Under the pieces are notes generated by a model. That model ran no database searches, was not told the DNA's origin, and saw nothing but the letters and a program-made list of their open reading frames with translations. Of a stretch of DNA of 64,000 bases, positions 1 through 7,554 are shown piece after piece (positions within the stretch are counted from its first letter, which is position 1; each line of letters begins with the position of its first letter). This DNA comes from Hazenella coriacea (GTDB lineage Bacteria > Bacillota > Bacilli > Thermoactinomycetales > Thermoactinomycetaceae), in assembly GCF_004341825.1 (NCBI RefSeq), contig NZ_SMAG01000001.1, forward strand, positions 310,001 to 374,000. The letters run 5' to 3'. Made by a program: the position numbers and the translations under genes.

Positions 1-88
1 TTTCTTTTAACTCAGCGGGAACTTGTCCTTTTAAGTCATGGTGACAATTTTCTTGATCTAGGGATGGATCCTTTTCAAATGGTTCCAA
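1..88 (-). CDS. Partial CDS, 5' end only, unknown product
   Basis: Reading leftward from 88 there is an open frame of 29 codons running off the window edge. It starts with TTG, preceded by an AAAAGGGGGA Shine-Dalgarno at a spacing of about four bases. The visible N-terminus begins MEPFEKDPSL and is hydrophilic and charged, with no signal peptide. I do not recognise it. A candidate promoter lies upstream at 139-167. The assignment rests only on the start context and the open frame. Confidence 0.45.
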   Translation of the reverse strand, partial: MEPFEKDPSLDQENCHHDLKGQVPAELKE

Positions 89-138
89 CAAGAGTCCCCC
101 TTTTCTCTTATACCTAGGGAGGGTATATAGTTAAGTGT

Positions 139-167
139 AGCATAACTCCTAATCATTAGATTATCAA
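139..167 (-). promoter_or_regulatory. Candidate SigA promoter for the partial edge gene
   Basis: On the minus strand, TTGATA (167-162) is followed after 17 bases by TATGCT (144-139). This would give a leader of about 45 bases before the TTG start at 88. The -10 box matches consensus at 4 of 6 positions. Confidence 0.35.
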
Positions 168-239
168 GTAGATCATGAGCCAACAACCTGTTTGAATCAT
201 CATTTTGGATGCGGCCCATGAACTTTTAACGAGCAAACT

Positions 240-1811
240 CTAATATACAAATTGCTCCACAAAGTATTTAGGGTTGAGTGGCTCTCCAGTTGCTTGGTTG
301 ATTAGCTCTTGCCAATTATACCGATCCCCTGGGAAAAATACGTTTTCCATAAAGAATTGACCTGTCTTCTTAGTAAACATCTCATCTGAAACATGATGTC
401 GAATATAATGATCAAACTGGGAAGCTGTCAGCTCACCTAATAAGTAATTCTGATAGTAAACCGGAGCTATCGTAAAATGAATTTTGGCCGCCCAGTGAGG
501 CTCATCATTCGTTTCTGGAGGGTGTACATATTGAATCTCTTTAACTAGTTTCCACCAAAGACGGTTTAAGTCTTGATCAGGATTGGCATACAACTCTTTT
601 TCAAAGAAAACAAATGTCATCACCCAACGCGCTGTAATTAACATTTGCCGTTGTAACATTAGCTCCAGCTTAGGCATCATCTTATCCAGACTTTCCTTGG
701 ACATACCAATAAACTTGTGCAGCCACTCTCGGTTTCTAACCATTCGACCAAAAAACATCGCTATGGCCTCAGTCGTAAAGATATGAGAAGGAGTTCGTAA
801 GATAAAGGGTAGATTTAAATCCATATATTTATCATAAACAGCGTGCCCAAACTCATGTAGCATCGTTTCCATCCAGTATTCATTGGGATGAATATTACAT
901 AGAACTCGCACATCCCCCTGCCGATCCATATCGATACAGAAAGCATGTTGATTTTTACCCTCACGCTCATATAGATCACTTCTTGCCAACAAGTCTTTAA
1001 TCTCCATGCCCAAGGATTGAAAGGTCTCAGCTGTACACTTTTCAACCGAATATTGTTGAATAAAGGGTGATAGGTCAGCCCCTTCAATCGATGGTGCTTC
1101 CTGAAAGAAAGGGTCCATGTAGTGCCAAGGACGTAACTCCTCGATATCGATCTGAAATCTAGTAGATAACTCTTGATCGATAGTGTCTTTTACTTTTCGG
1201 AAAGGTTCATCCGTCAGTTCCTTTAACTCCTGAAATATCCGAAAAACTTCATCCCGATCTAACTCTTGTAGTTGAAACATCATCTGATGATGATCCTCAT
1301 ATCCCAAACTTTTCGCAGCTTGATTTCTCAAACGAACTAATCGAAGTAAATCAGGTTGGACTTCATTACCGATCTGCTTACTTGCTTCCCATACTTTTTT
1401 ACGTTCAATCGTGTCATCACTATGGATCAAGGTATGGCGAACTTCATTTTCTGTCACTTTCTTACCATCAACCGAGCCTCGAAACGTGTTAAAAATATTG
1501 CTTAACTTGGACGAGAGTTGGACCATTTCACCAAGCAATTGCTTAGGAAGCTGGTTTTCGACAGCCTCTTGAACAAGTCTTTGTAATTGTCGTTCTTCTA
1601 GTGAACCAGGTTGAACTTCTTTCAATAACTGTTGGATCATAGAAAAGCGATCCTTATCTGCACAATACTCTCGATATGTAGCTTCTGCTTGAGCTTCTTT
1701 TACTTGCCATTCCTTTTCCCCCGTTGTATTTACCATCCAGACTGCATGGTTCCAAGCTGTTAGTAGCTGATCCAACTTTTTATTCTCTTGTTGTAAAAAG
1801 CTTTCTACCAC
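240..1811 (-). CDS. M2/M3-like zinc metallopeptidase (HExxH)
   Basis: This is a soluble protein of about 523 residues, mostly helical, with no signal peptide. HEFGH sits about 60% along the chain, and a downstream TTEAIAMFFGR segment supplies the likely third zinc ligand (Glu) 25 residues after the motif. This is the gluzincin arrangement of the M2/M3 peptidases, which cleave oligopeptides, so a cytoplasmic peptidase is the best guess. The exact family and substrate are uncertain. The frame opens at ATG 1826, but that codon has no Shine-Dalgarno of its own. Its GGGGGGA instead sits seven bases before a GTG at 1811, which I prefer as the start. Confidence 0.8.
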   Translation of the reverse strand: MVESFLQQENKKLDQLLTAWNHAVWMVNTTGEKEWQVKEAQAEATYREYCADKDRFSMIQQLLKEVQPGSLEERQLQRLVQEAVENQLPKQLLGEMVQLSSKLSNIFNTFRGSVDGKKVTENEVRHTLIHSDDTIERKKVWEASKQIGNEVQPDLLRLVRLRNQAAKSLGYEDHHQMMFQLQELDRDEVFRIFQELKELTDEPFRKVKDTIDQELSTRFQIDIEELRPWHYMDPFFQEAPSIEGADLSPFIQQYSVEKCTAETFQSLGMEIKDLLARSDLYEREGKNQHAFCIDMDRQGDVRVLCNIHPNEYWMETMLHEFGHAVYDKYMDLNLPFILRTPSHIFTTEAIAMFFGRMVRNREWLHKFIGMSKESLDKMMPKLELMLQRQMLITARWVMTFVFFEKELYANPDQDLNRLWWKLVKEIQYVHPPETNDEPHWAAKIHFTIAPVYYQNYLLGELTASQFDHYIRHHVSDEMFTKKTGQFFMENVFFPGDRYNWQELINQATGEPLNPKYFVEQFVY

Positions 1812-1914
1812 AATCGTTCCCCCCATCGGATTGTAAGACGCCTTCCATCAATTATGTTATCTATCTTACGTTACTATCTATTTTACATAACAATATGTAA
1901 ATCGTGTTGGATTC

Positions 1915-2928
1915 TTAATGGTCTTCAACAGACTTTTGGAAAAATCGCTTCCAGCTCACTCGTTTCTTTTTTTGATCCTTTTGTTCCTCTTTGATGAGAT
2001 CACGCTTCAAAATCAAATATCCTCCCATTTCATTCACAAATTGTACAAGAGCTGCTCGTGTCTCAAACTCTTCTCGGTCTAAAGGCAATGGAGTTTGTTT
2101 AAATTTTTTTCTTAACTCTTCCAGTTCGTCTAGGTAGATCGTGGCTGTATTCCCTGGTTGAACAGCATCTGCAACACGATCAAAAAAATCGGCAATCATA
2201 AAACTTTGTAATCGAGGTTCAAGGCTTGAAACAATCGGCATAATTCGCTCTAATATTTCAAATTGGTGCTCTCTCATCTCAAAATAACGGTAATAACTAT
2301 ATTCTTCATCCATTCCACTATTTTCGATATCCAATAGAGCTAGGTGTTTCGCCTCTTTTAGTAATTGAGCAGTTTCTGTAATCTCTCTTCCGTCCCAATC
2401 ACTTTCACCTTTTCGAAGGTAAACAGAGATTTCATTTAATATTTTCCGAAAATTACTTTCTAGATCTTGTTGATACTGTTTCAGTTGTTTCTCTACATTT
2501 GGCATGTACAAATTAATAATTAAAGCAACTCCAACTCCAATCACTATTAAAGCTAACTCATTGAGAACTAAATCGATAGAGATACTTTTTTGCAAGTAAA
2601 TATGTAGCATAATCACAGTGCTGGTCACAATTCCCTCTTTAGTATTAAAGAATACACTGAGTGGGATATGAATCAACAATAATAAGCTTAATGCCCAAGG
2701 AGAATAACCAATCATTTCAAATAGAATCCCTGCCAAAAATATGGCCATCAAGCAACCAAGTACTCGCTCAAATGCACTTCGATAAGACCGTTTTTTCGTA
2801 GGCTGAATACATAAAATCGTGATAATACCGGCAGATGTATAAAATTGTAACCCTAGCCACTGAGCAATTGCAATCGACAAACCCGTTCCAATCGCTGTCT
2901 TTAATGTACGATATCCAATTTTCATCAT
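1915..2928 (-). CDS. Aromatic acid exporter family membrane protein (DUF939-like)
   Basis: The protein has 337 residues. About the first 165 form a membrane domain of roughly five to six hydrophobic helices. The rest is a soluble, charged, helical C-terminal domain that starts with a coiled-coil-like stretch. The N-terminal pattern (GYRTLKTAIGTGLSIAIAQ, later CIQPTKKRS) fits the aromatic acid exporter/DUF939 family, which includes B. subtilis YqjA. The transported substrate cannot be read from the sequence. GAGAGG precedes the tandem ATGs at 2928 and 2925. Copy 1 of the dispersed repeat family lies about 30 bases upstream of the start, so it may form the 5' leader. Confidence 0.8.
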   Translation of the reverse strand: MMKIGYRTLKTAIGTGLSIAIAQWLGLQFYTSAGIITILCIQPTKKRSYRSAFERVLGCLMAIFLAGILFEMIGYSPWALSLLLLIHIPLSVFFNTKEGIVTSTVIMLHIYLQKSISIDLVLNELALIVIGVGVALIINLYMPNVEKQLKQYQQDLESNFRKILNEISVYLRKGESDWDGREITETAQLLKEAKHLALLDIENSGMDEEYSYYRYFEMREHQFEILERIMPIVSSLEPRLQSFMIADFFDRVADAVQPGNTATIYLDELEELRKKFKQTPLPLDREEFETRAALVQFVNEMGGYLILKRDLIKEEQKDQKKKRVSWKRFFQKSVEDH

Positions 2929-2960
2929 GAACCTCTCAATTTCTATAGTCTGAACAATTT

Positions 2961-3089
2961 CACTAACAAATTGATCCCAATTCCGTCAGATCTTTGTTTC
3001 TCTGCTTCACTCTCGTAGTGCATTCGCAAAAGTCGTTCGTCATAGAAACATCCCTCCTAAGTGGATCGATCGAATAAAATGATTCCCAA
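2961..3089 (-). repeat. Dispersed intergenic hairpin repeat, copy 1
   Basis: This is one of four related intergenic elements (others at 7264, 50453 and 60902). Read on the minus strand it has AGGAGGG, then ATGTTTCTATG, then a core with ACTTTTGCG and CTACGAGAG, then CAGAGAAACA, then ATCTGACGG and GATCAAT. TGTTTCTaTG pairs with CAGAGAAACA with one mismatch, and ACTTTTG can pair with CGAGAGT inside it. It ends about 30 bases before the start of the exporter gene at 2928. Confidence 0.75.
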
Positions 3090-3495
3090 TGACTTCAATA
3101 TTTTTCGCTTAAGTCGAGTAGATTATTTTTATTGTGTTGCTGAGGCAATAGGAACTAGTCAAGATCATCGAATCGATCTTTAAACTGAATTAGCTAAATT
3201 CATACCAAAAAATAGATAAATATACTAAAACAGTTTTGTTATTCATGGTACTTTATCCAATAATATTTTACTCATACACATACTTTGCAATTATTTTACA
3301 TTTTACTTTTTACCCTATAAATATATATCCCCTAATCTTCATATACCTCCGATCATCCATCTTTATTGCGAACATTTTCGTTTTATTTAAGTATAAACCA
3401 ACTAAAAGCATGTCACAATTTATCTATTTTTTGGGTGTATTTGTCAAAATAAAAATATAATATTAATATTTTTTTATTTTTTGATTAATAGAGTA
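3090..3495. other. AT-rich intergenic stretch, no gene seen
   Basis: This is the central part of the ~790-base divergent gap between the exporter gene and the first thermitase gene. It becomes very AT-rich after about 3200. A hydrophobic open frame (3236-3460) lacks a Shine-Dalgarno and looks like a by-product of base composition. I see no RNA gene or terminator. Confidence 0.5.
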
Positions 3496-3524
3496 TTCAA
3501 ATCTATGGATAAATAATATATAAT
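3496..3524 (+). promoter_or_regulatory. Candidate promoter of thermitase-like gene 1
   Basis: TTCAAA (3496-3501) is followed after 17 bases by TATAAT (3519-3524). The same arrangement, with similar flanks (GTATTC, ATAAATAAT, and a downstream GGATGTGATA block), occurs at 5056-5084 before the second protease gene, so the promoter region was duplicated with the gene. The implied leader is long, about 190 bases. Confidence 0.5.
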
Positions 3525-3719
3525 CAGTATAAAGGGATGTGATAGAAGTAGAAAAATAAGGTAATATCTTTTAGTTTGTTCAACTTTTTTCTCTATTTTC
3601 CTGTTACTTATTTCCTATAAACTCATATGAATTCGTAATGTTCTAACGCCCTATTAACCATACTTTATTGACGTAAACGAGTTTATCGGAGCAAAAACTA
3701 TTGAGGAGGAACTTATAAC

Positions 3720-4892
3720 ATGAAAAAGGCATTTCGTCTGTTTAGCATTGTAATGCTACTTGTCTTGCTAGTGATTCCATCCACAATCCTAGCTAAACCA
3801 GCTACCGACCAAAAAGTGAACAAGGATTATGCTCCTAACCAAATTATTGTGAAATTTAAAAATGGTACCTCTGCAAAGAGTATTCAGTCTGTTCACGCAA
3901 GTGAAAAGGCTCAAGTTGTTAGCAAAGGAAAATCTGGCTTTGAAGTTGTTAAGTTCGATAACAAAAAATCGGTAGACCAAATGTTGAAAGAATACCAAAA
4001 CAATCCAAATGTTGAATACGTTGAACCAAACTACTATTTCCATGCTACTTGGACTCCTAATGATCCATCTTTCTCAACCAAACAATATGGACCACAAAAA
4101 ATGCAAGCCCAACAAGCTTGGGATGTAACCAAAAGTAGTAGCACTGTAAAAATCGCTGTGATTGACACAGGTGTAGAAGCTAGCCATCCTGATCTCTCTG
4201 GAAAAGTGATCAATGGATATGACTTTGTACAAAGAGATAATGTTCCACAAGACGGTAATGGTCATGGAACCCACGTAGCTGGAATTGCCGCTGCTGCTAC
4301 CAACAATGGAATCGGTATGGCTGGTATGGCTCCAAATGCTAAAATTCTTGCTGTTCGTGTATTAGACAACAGAGGTAGCGGAACTCTTGACAATGTTGCC
4401 AATGGTATCATTTACGCTGCTGATCAAGGTGCTCAAGTGATTAACCTCAGCTTAGGCGGTGCCTCTGGTACAACTACATTGAAAAATGCAGTTGATTACG
4501 CTTGGAATAAAGGTGCTGTTGTTGTAGCGGCTGCAGGTAACGAAAGTACTTCTGCTCCTAGCTACCCAGCATACTATAACAATGCTATTGCTGTAGCTTC
4601 TACTGACTCTGCGGATCGTATGTCTTATTTCTCCAACTATGGCAGCTGGGTAGATGTAGCTGCACCTGGTTCTGACATCTACTCTACCTATCTTAGAGGA
4701 GGTTACTCTTCCTTAAGTGGTACTTCTATGGCTAGCCCAGGTGTTGCTGGTGTTGCTGCTCTACTTGCAGCACAAGGTAAAAACAATGTGCAAATTCGTG
4801 CAGCTATCGAAAAGAGTGCTGACAAAATTTCCGGAACAGGTACTTACTGGACCCATGGTCGTGTGAATGCTTACAAAGCTGTTACTTATTAA
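3720..4892 (+). CDS. Thermitase-like secreted subtilase (S8), copy 1
   Basis: This 390-residue preproprotease has a signal peptide (cut near STILA|KPA, residue 25), an I9-type inhibitory propeptide at about 37-108, and a mature domain starting near TWTPNDPSF (about 110). The triad is Asp149 (IDTG), His182 (GHGTH) and Ser336 (GTSMA), with oxyanion Asn274. The mature domain looks like thermitase throughout, including the AYKAV-type C-terminus. Two differences stand out. The usual MATPHVAG after the serine is MASPGVAG, replacing a conserved His. HGTHVAG has Val where thermitase and copy 2 have Cys. GAGGAGG lies eight to twelve bases before the ATG. It is a monocistronic secreted endopeptidase with its own promoter and terminator. 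Confidence 0.95.
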   Translation: MKKAFRLFSIVMLLVLLVIPSTILAKPATDQKVNKDYAPNQIIVKFKNGTSAKSIQSVHASEKAQVVSKGKSGFEVVKFDNKKSVDQMLKEYQNNPNVEYVEPNYYFHATWTPNDPSFSTKQYGPQKMQAQQAWDVTKSSSTVKIAVIDTGVEASHPDLSGKVINGYDFVQRDNVPQDGNGHGTHVAGIAAAATNNGIGMAGMAPNAKILAVRVLDNRGSGTLDNVANGIIYAADQGAQVINLSLGGASGTTTLKNAVDYAWNKGAVVVAAAGNESTSAPSYPAYYNNAIAVASTDSADRMSYFSNYGSWVDVAAPGSDIYSTYLRGGYSSLSGTSMASPGVAGVAALLAAQGKNNVQIRAAIEKSADKISGTGTYWTHGRVNAYKAVTY

Positions 4893-4913
4893 TCTAAAAG
4901 CTTAAAACTTACG

Positions 4914-4949
4914 AAAAGACTACAATTCTACTAAGAGTTGTAGTCTTTT
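4914..4949 (+). terminator. Rho-independent terminator of thermitase-like gene 1
   Basis: AAAAGACTACAA pairs with TTGTAGTCTTTT across a 12-base loop, 22 bases after the stop codon. The right arm ends in a T-run. Confidence 0.9.
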
Positions 4950-5055
4950 CTATAATAAAACACTTCTAACCTCTTTTTTACCAGTCATCATTCCAATATT
5001 AACCACCAATTATTGAATATATCCAATAAAACAGAAAATTTTATTAAAAAAAGTA

Positions 5056-5084
5056 TTCTAATTAATTAATAAATAATTTATAAT
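5056..5084 (+). promoter_or_regulatory. Candidate promoter of thermitase-like gene 2
   Basis: TTCTAA (5056-5061), a 17-base spacer and TATAAT (5079-5084) mirror the promoter of copy 1. A GGATGTGATA block about 30 bases downstream is also shared by both leaders and may be a common regulatory or RNA-stability element. Confidence 0.5.
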
Positions 5085-5240
5085 TGATTTAGAGCTTCTT
5101 AATCATCAATCGAAAGGATGTGATAAATCTAGAAGAAATATCTAACTATTCCTAATCATTCACTTGATTCAATGCCAATGTTTCTATCCGCCGTCTGTAA
5201 AAAAGCAACATTCATTTAAATTATAGTAGGAGGGATCTAT

Positions 5241-6407
5241 GTGAAAAGAGCTTTCCAATTATTTAGTATCGTGATGCTACTGGTATTACTGGTAATGCCT
5301 GCAACTATTATGGCTAAACCAGCTGTTGAGGAGTCTAACAGTTCATTTGTTTCAGACCAAATCATCGTTAAGTTTAAAAAAGGTATCTCCGCGAATAATA
5401 TTCAATCTATTCACGCAAGCGAAAGAGCTCAAGTTGTTAGTAAAAATGCTGCAACTGGGTTTGAAGTTATTCAGTTCAAAAATAAATCTGTGAATCAAAT
5501 GCTACAGGCCTACAAAAACAACCCAAATGTAGAGTATGCTGAGCCTAACTACTACTTCCACGCTGCTTGGGTTCCCAATGATCCCTCATTCTCTCAACAA
5601 TACGGTCCCAAAAAGATCAAAGCACCAGAAGCTTGGGATGTTACAAAAAGCAATAGCAGTGTAAAAATCGCGATCATCGATACGGGTGTACAAGCTAACC
5701 ACCCTGATCTCTCTGGAAAAGTTATTAATGGGTACGATTTCGTAGACGGAGATAATATTTCTCAAGATGGAAATGGACATGGAACTCATTGCGCTGGGAT
5801 CGCCGCAGCTGCTACCAATAATGGAATTGGTATCGCAGGTGTAGCTCCAGAAGCTAAAATCCTTGCAGTTCGTGTATTGAACAACAGTGGCAGTGGAACC
5901 CTTAACAATGTTGCTAATGGTATTATCTATGCTGCTGATCAAGGAGCCCAAGTGATTAGCCTTAGCTTAGGTGGCTCTTCAGGTAGCACCACTTTGAAAA
6001 ATGCAGTTGACTATGCTTGGAACAAAGGTTCTGTTGTAGTTGCAGCTGCTGGTAACTCCAATACTAGTGCCCCTTCCTATCCTGCTTACTATGACAAAGC
6101 AATTGCTGTCGCATCTACAGATTCCTCCGATAATAGATCATATTTCTCTAACTATGGTAGCTGGGTGGATGTAGCTGCACCTGGTTCTAACATCTACTCC
6201 ACTTACATTACAAGCACTTACTCCTCTCTAAGTGGTACTTCCATGGCTACTCCTCATGTTGCTGGTGTAGCTGGTTTATTGGCAGCACAAGGTAGAAATC
6301 ACGTACAAATTCGTGCAGCCATTGAAAATAGTGCTGACAATATTTCTGGAACAGGTACTTACTGGACTCACGGTCGAGTAAACGCTTACAATGCAGTTAA
6401 TTATTAA
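5241..6407 (+). CDS. Thermitase-like secreted subtilase (S8), copy 2
   Basis: This is a 388-residue preproprotease paralogous to the gene 350 bases upstream. It has a signal peptide (to about MAKP, residue 25), an I9 propeptide (about 36-107) and a subtilase domain with Asp147, His180, Asn272 and Ser334. It keeps the canonical GTSMATPHVAG and the Cys184 beside the active-site His (HGTHCAG), as in thermitase, which has a single cysteine there. Copy 2 is thus the more typical ortholog and copy 1 the divergent paralog. The start is GTG, with AGGAGGG six bases upstream; an ATG at 5239 is out of frame. It is expected to be a thermostable, calcium-stabilised extracellular endoprotease. Confidence 0.95.
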   Translation: MKRAFQLFSIVMLLVLLVMPATIMAKPAVEESNSSFVSDQIIVKFKKGISANNIQSIHASERAQVVSKNAATGFEVIQFKNKSVNQMLQAYKNNPNVEYAEPNYYFHAAWVPNDPSFSQQYGPKKIKAPEAWDVTKSNSSVKIAIIDTGVQANHPDLSGKVINGYDFVDGDNISQDGNGHGTHCAGIAAAATNNGIGIAGVAPEAKILAVRVLNNSGSGTLNNVANGIIYAADQGAQVISLSLGGSSGSTTLKNAVDYAWNKGSVVVAAAGNSNTSAPSYPAYYDKAIAVASTDSSDNRSYFSNYGSWVDVAAPGSNIYSTYITSTYSSLSGTSMATPHVAGVAGLLAAQGRNHVQIRAAIENSADNISGTGTYWTHGRVNAYNAVNY

Positions 6408-6429
6408 TCTCTAAAGTCACAAACTCATG

Positions 6430-6466
6430 AAAAAGACTGCATCCGTCAAAGGACTGCAGTCTTTTT
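6430..6466 (+). terminator. Rho-independent terminator of thermitase-like gene 2
   Basis: AAAAAGACTGCA pairs with TGCAGTCTTTTT and ends in a T-run, 22 bases after the stop codon. Confidence 0.9.
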
Positions 6467-6553
6467 CGATTGAAAACAACAAAACCGAAGAATAACCTAC
6501 TTTATCCACCGGCTTTATAAAGAATTCAAATGTATTTTTCTAACTTAACCTAT

Positions 6554-7168
6554 TTATTGAAGCTGAAGCTTCTCTGTCTTACCTTCTGTTTCTACTTGAA
6601 ATTGAATATTGGAATTTAAAGATCCCTTGGGTACGGTTAAGATGATTCGAGCAGGTTGATCATATTGAAATAAACGATCTTTACTAGGTCTAACCAAGAC
6701 TTGTACTTTACTTGAATCGATAGGTTCTACAGAAAGAATGGCCATATTATAACCATAATATTCTCGATCAGCAAATTGAATGTAGACTAGATCCTCTCGA
6801 TCCCAGTTGGCATAGCGATTAATAGACCCTGGATGAGCTTCTTTCGTATAGAACCAAACACCTGATGTTGATTGAGCAGGAACATTGTAATAGTTAGCAG
6901 ATACTTGTTTAAACTTGAGTAGCTTTTTTTCTTTGGGTTTAGGTAAGGGTTCGTCAGGCTTTGCAGACTGAGGTGGTTTGGTTTCATTTTCATCTACTTG
7001 GGTATTACTTTGATTGGTTGTTCCTTTTGCATCTTCGGGTGTCTCACTTTGAACGGTTGTTGGTTTCGCCTGTCCTTTTTCTTTTTCCGGTGTATCTTCT
7101 TCTGTACTACATCCAGTAACAAGGAACATCATGAGGTAAAGAGCTATGCTCCAGATGAATATTCTCAT
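6554..7168 (-). CDS. Lipoprotein of unknown function
   Basis: This 204-residue protein has a lipoprotein signal peptide with lipobox LVTGC (Cys20). A low-complexity linker rich in Glu, Thr, Pro and Lys follows (about 22-85), and then a compact C-terminal domain of about 115 residues with many aromatic and beta-type stretches. It should be anchored to the outer face of the membrane. I do not recognise the C-terminal domain and infer no function. GGAGGG lies eight bases before the ATG. Copy 2 of the dispersed repeat is about 95 bases upstream, so the gene has a repeat-containing leader. Confidence 0.8.
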   Translation of the reverse strand: MRIFIWSIALYLMMFLVTGCSTEEDTPEKEKGQAKPTTVQSETPEDAKGTTNQSNTQVDENETKPPQSAKPDEPLPKPKEKKLLKFKQVSANYYNVPAQSTSGVWFYTKEAHPGSINRYANWDREDLVYIQFADREYYGYNMAILSVEPIDSSKVQVLVRPSKDRLFQYDQPARIILTVPKGSLNSNIQFQVETEGKTEKLQLQ

Positions 7169-7263
7169 CTAAAATACCCTCCATTTCACTCAACAAATCA
7201 ACCATGCTGTTTAAGCAAAAAGATCACTCAATATCATTGAATTTATTAACTCTATATGGGCAT

Positions 7264-7393
7264 TAGTAACACAATGATACAGATCCCGTCGGGGCGCTGT
7301 TTTTCTGTCTCGCTCTCGTAGCGGATCCGCAAAAGTTGCTTGCCAGAGAAACATCACCCCTCCTAGGTTCATTCGATCAAGCCACTTGATTTC
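7264..7393 (-). repeat. Dispersed intergenic hairpin repeat, copy 2
   Basis: Same family as 2961, 50453 and 60902. On the minus strand it reads AGGAGGGG, ATGTTTCTCTGG, ACTTTTGCGGATCCGC, TACGAGAGCGAGA, CAGAAAAACAGCG, GACGGGATCTG. The outer stem has one mismatch. In this copy the frame after ATG (7354) stays open for 47 codons because the TGA found at codon 4 in the other copies is TGG here. That frame is not conserved, so I treat it as chance. Confidence 0.75.
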
Positions 7394-7401
7394 AATCCAT
7401 T

Positions 7402-7439
7402 AAAAAAGATAACCCTATGTTCCATTGGAAGCATAGGGT
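7402..7439 (-). terminator. Terminator after mutS2 and the 27-residue peptide
   Basis: On the minus strand ACCCTATG and CATAGGGT form a perfect 8-bp stem with a 12-base loop, followed by TATCTTTTTT. It lies just after the stop of the small ORF at 7447. Confidence 0.85.
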
Positions 7440-7446
7440 GCCAAGC

Positions 7447-7530
7447 TTAAGTATTAAGCATAAACCAAATGACACCAATGATAAAGAAAATCAACGCAAT
7501 GGATCCTAAAATTTTAGGAAGATATTTCAT
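7447..7530 (-). CDS. Small single-pass membrane peptide (27 aa)
   Basis: An ATG-started frame of 27 codons begins MKYLPKILGS, has one hydrophobic helix (about residues 8-25, rich in Ile, Phe and Leu) and ends FMLNT. AGGGGAG lies four bases before the ATG. It starts 24 bases after the mutS2 stop and ends just before a strong terminator, so it would be the last cistron of that transcript. A charged N-terminus followed by one membrane helix is typical of real bacterial micro-proteins, but I recognise no family. Coding status is inferred from RBS, composition and position only. Confidence 0.5.
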   Translation of the reverse strand: MKYLPKILGSIALIFFIIGVIWFMLNT

Positions 7531-7554
7531 AACACTCCCCTGCCTATTCCTATT

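Noticed and set aside
3236-3460. 74-codon hydrophobic plus-strand frame
   Set aside because: It has no Shine-Dalgarno, lies in a very AT-rich stretch, and its Phe/Ile/Tyr content follows from base composition.
7211-7354. 47-codon ORF in repeat copy 2
   Set aside because: It starts behind a Shine-Dalgarno-like GGAGGGG, but the same frame is stopped at codon 4 in the other three repeat copies, so it is not a conserved protein.
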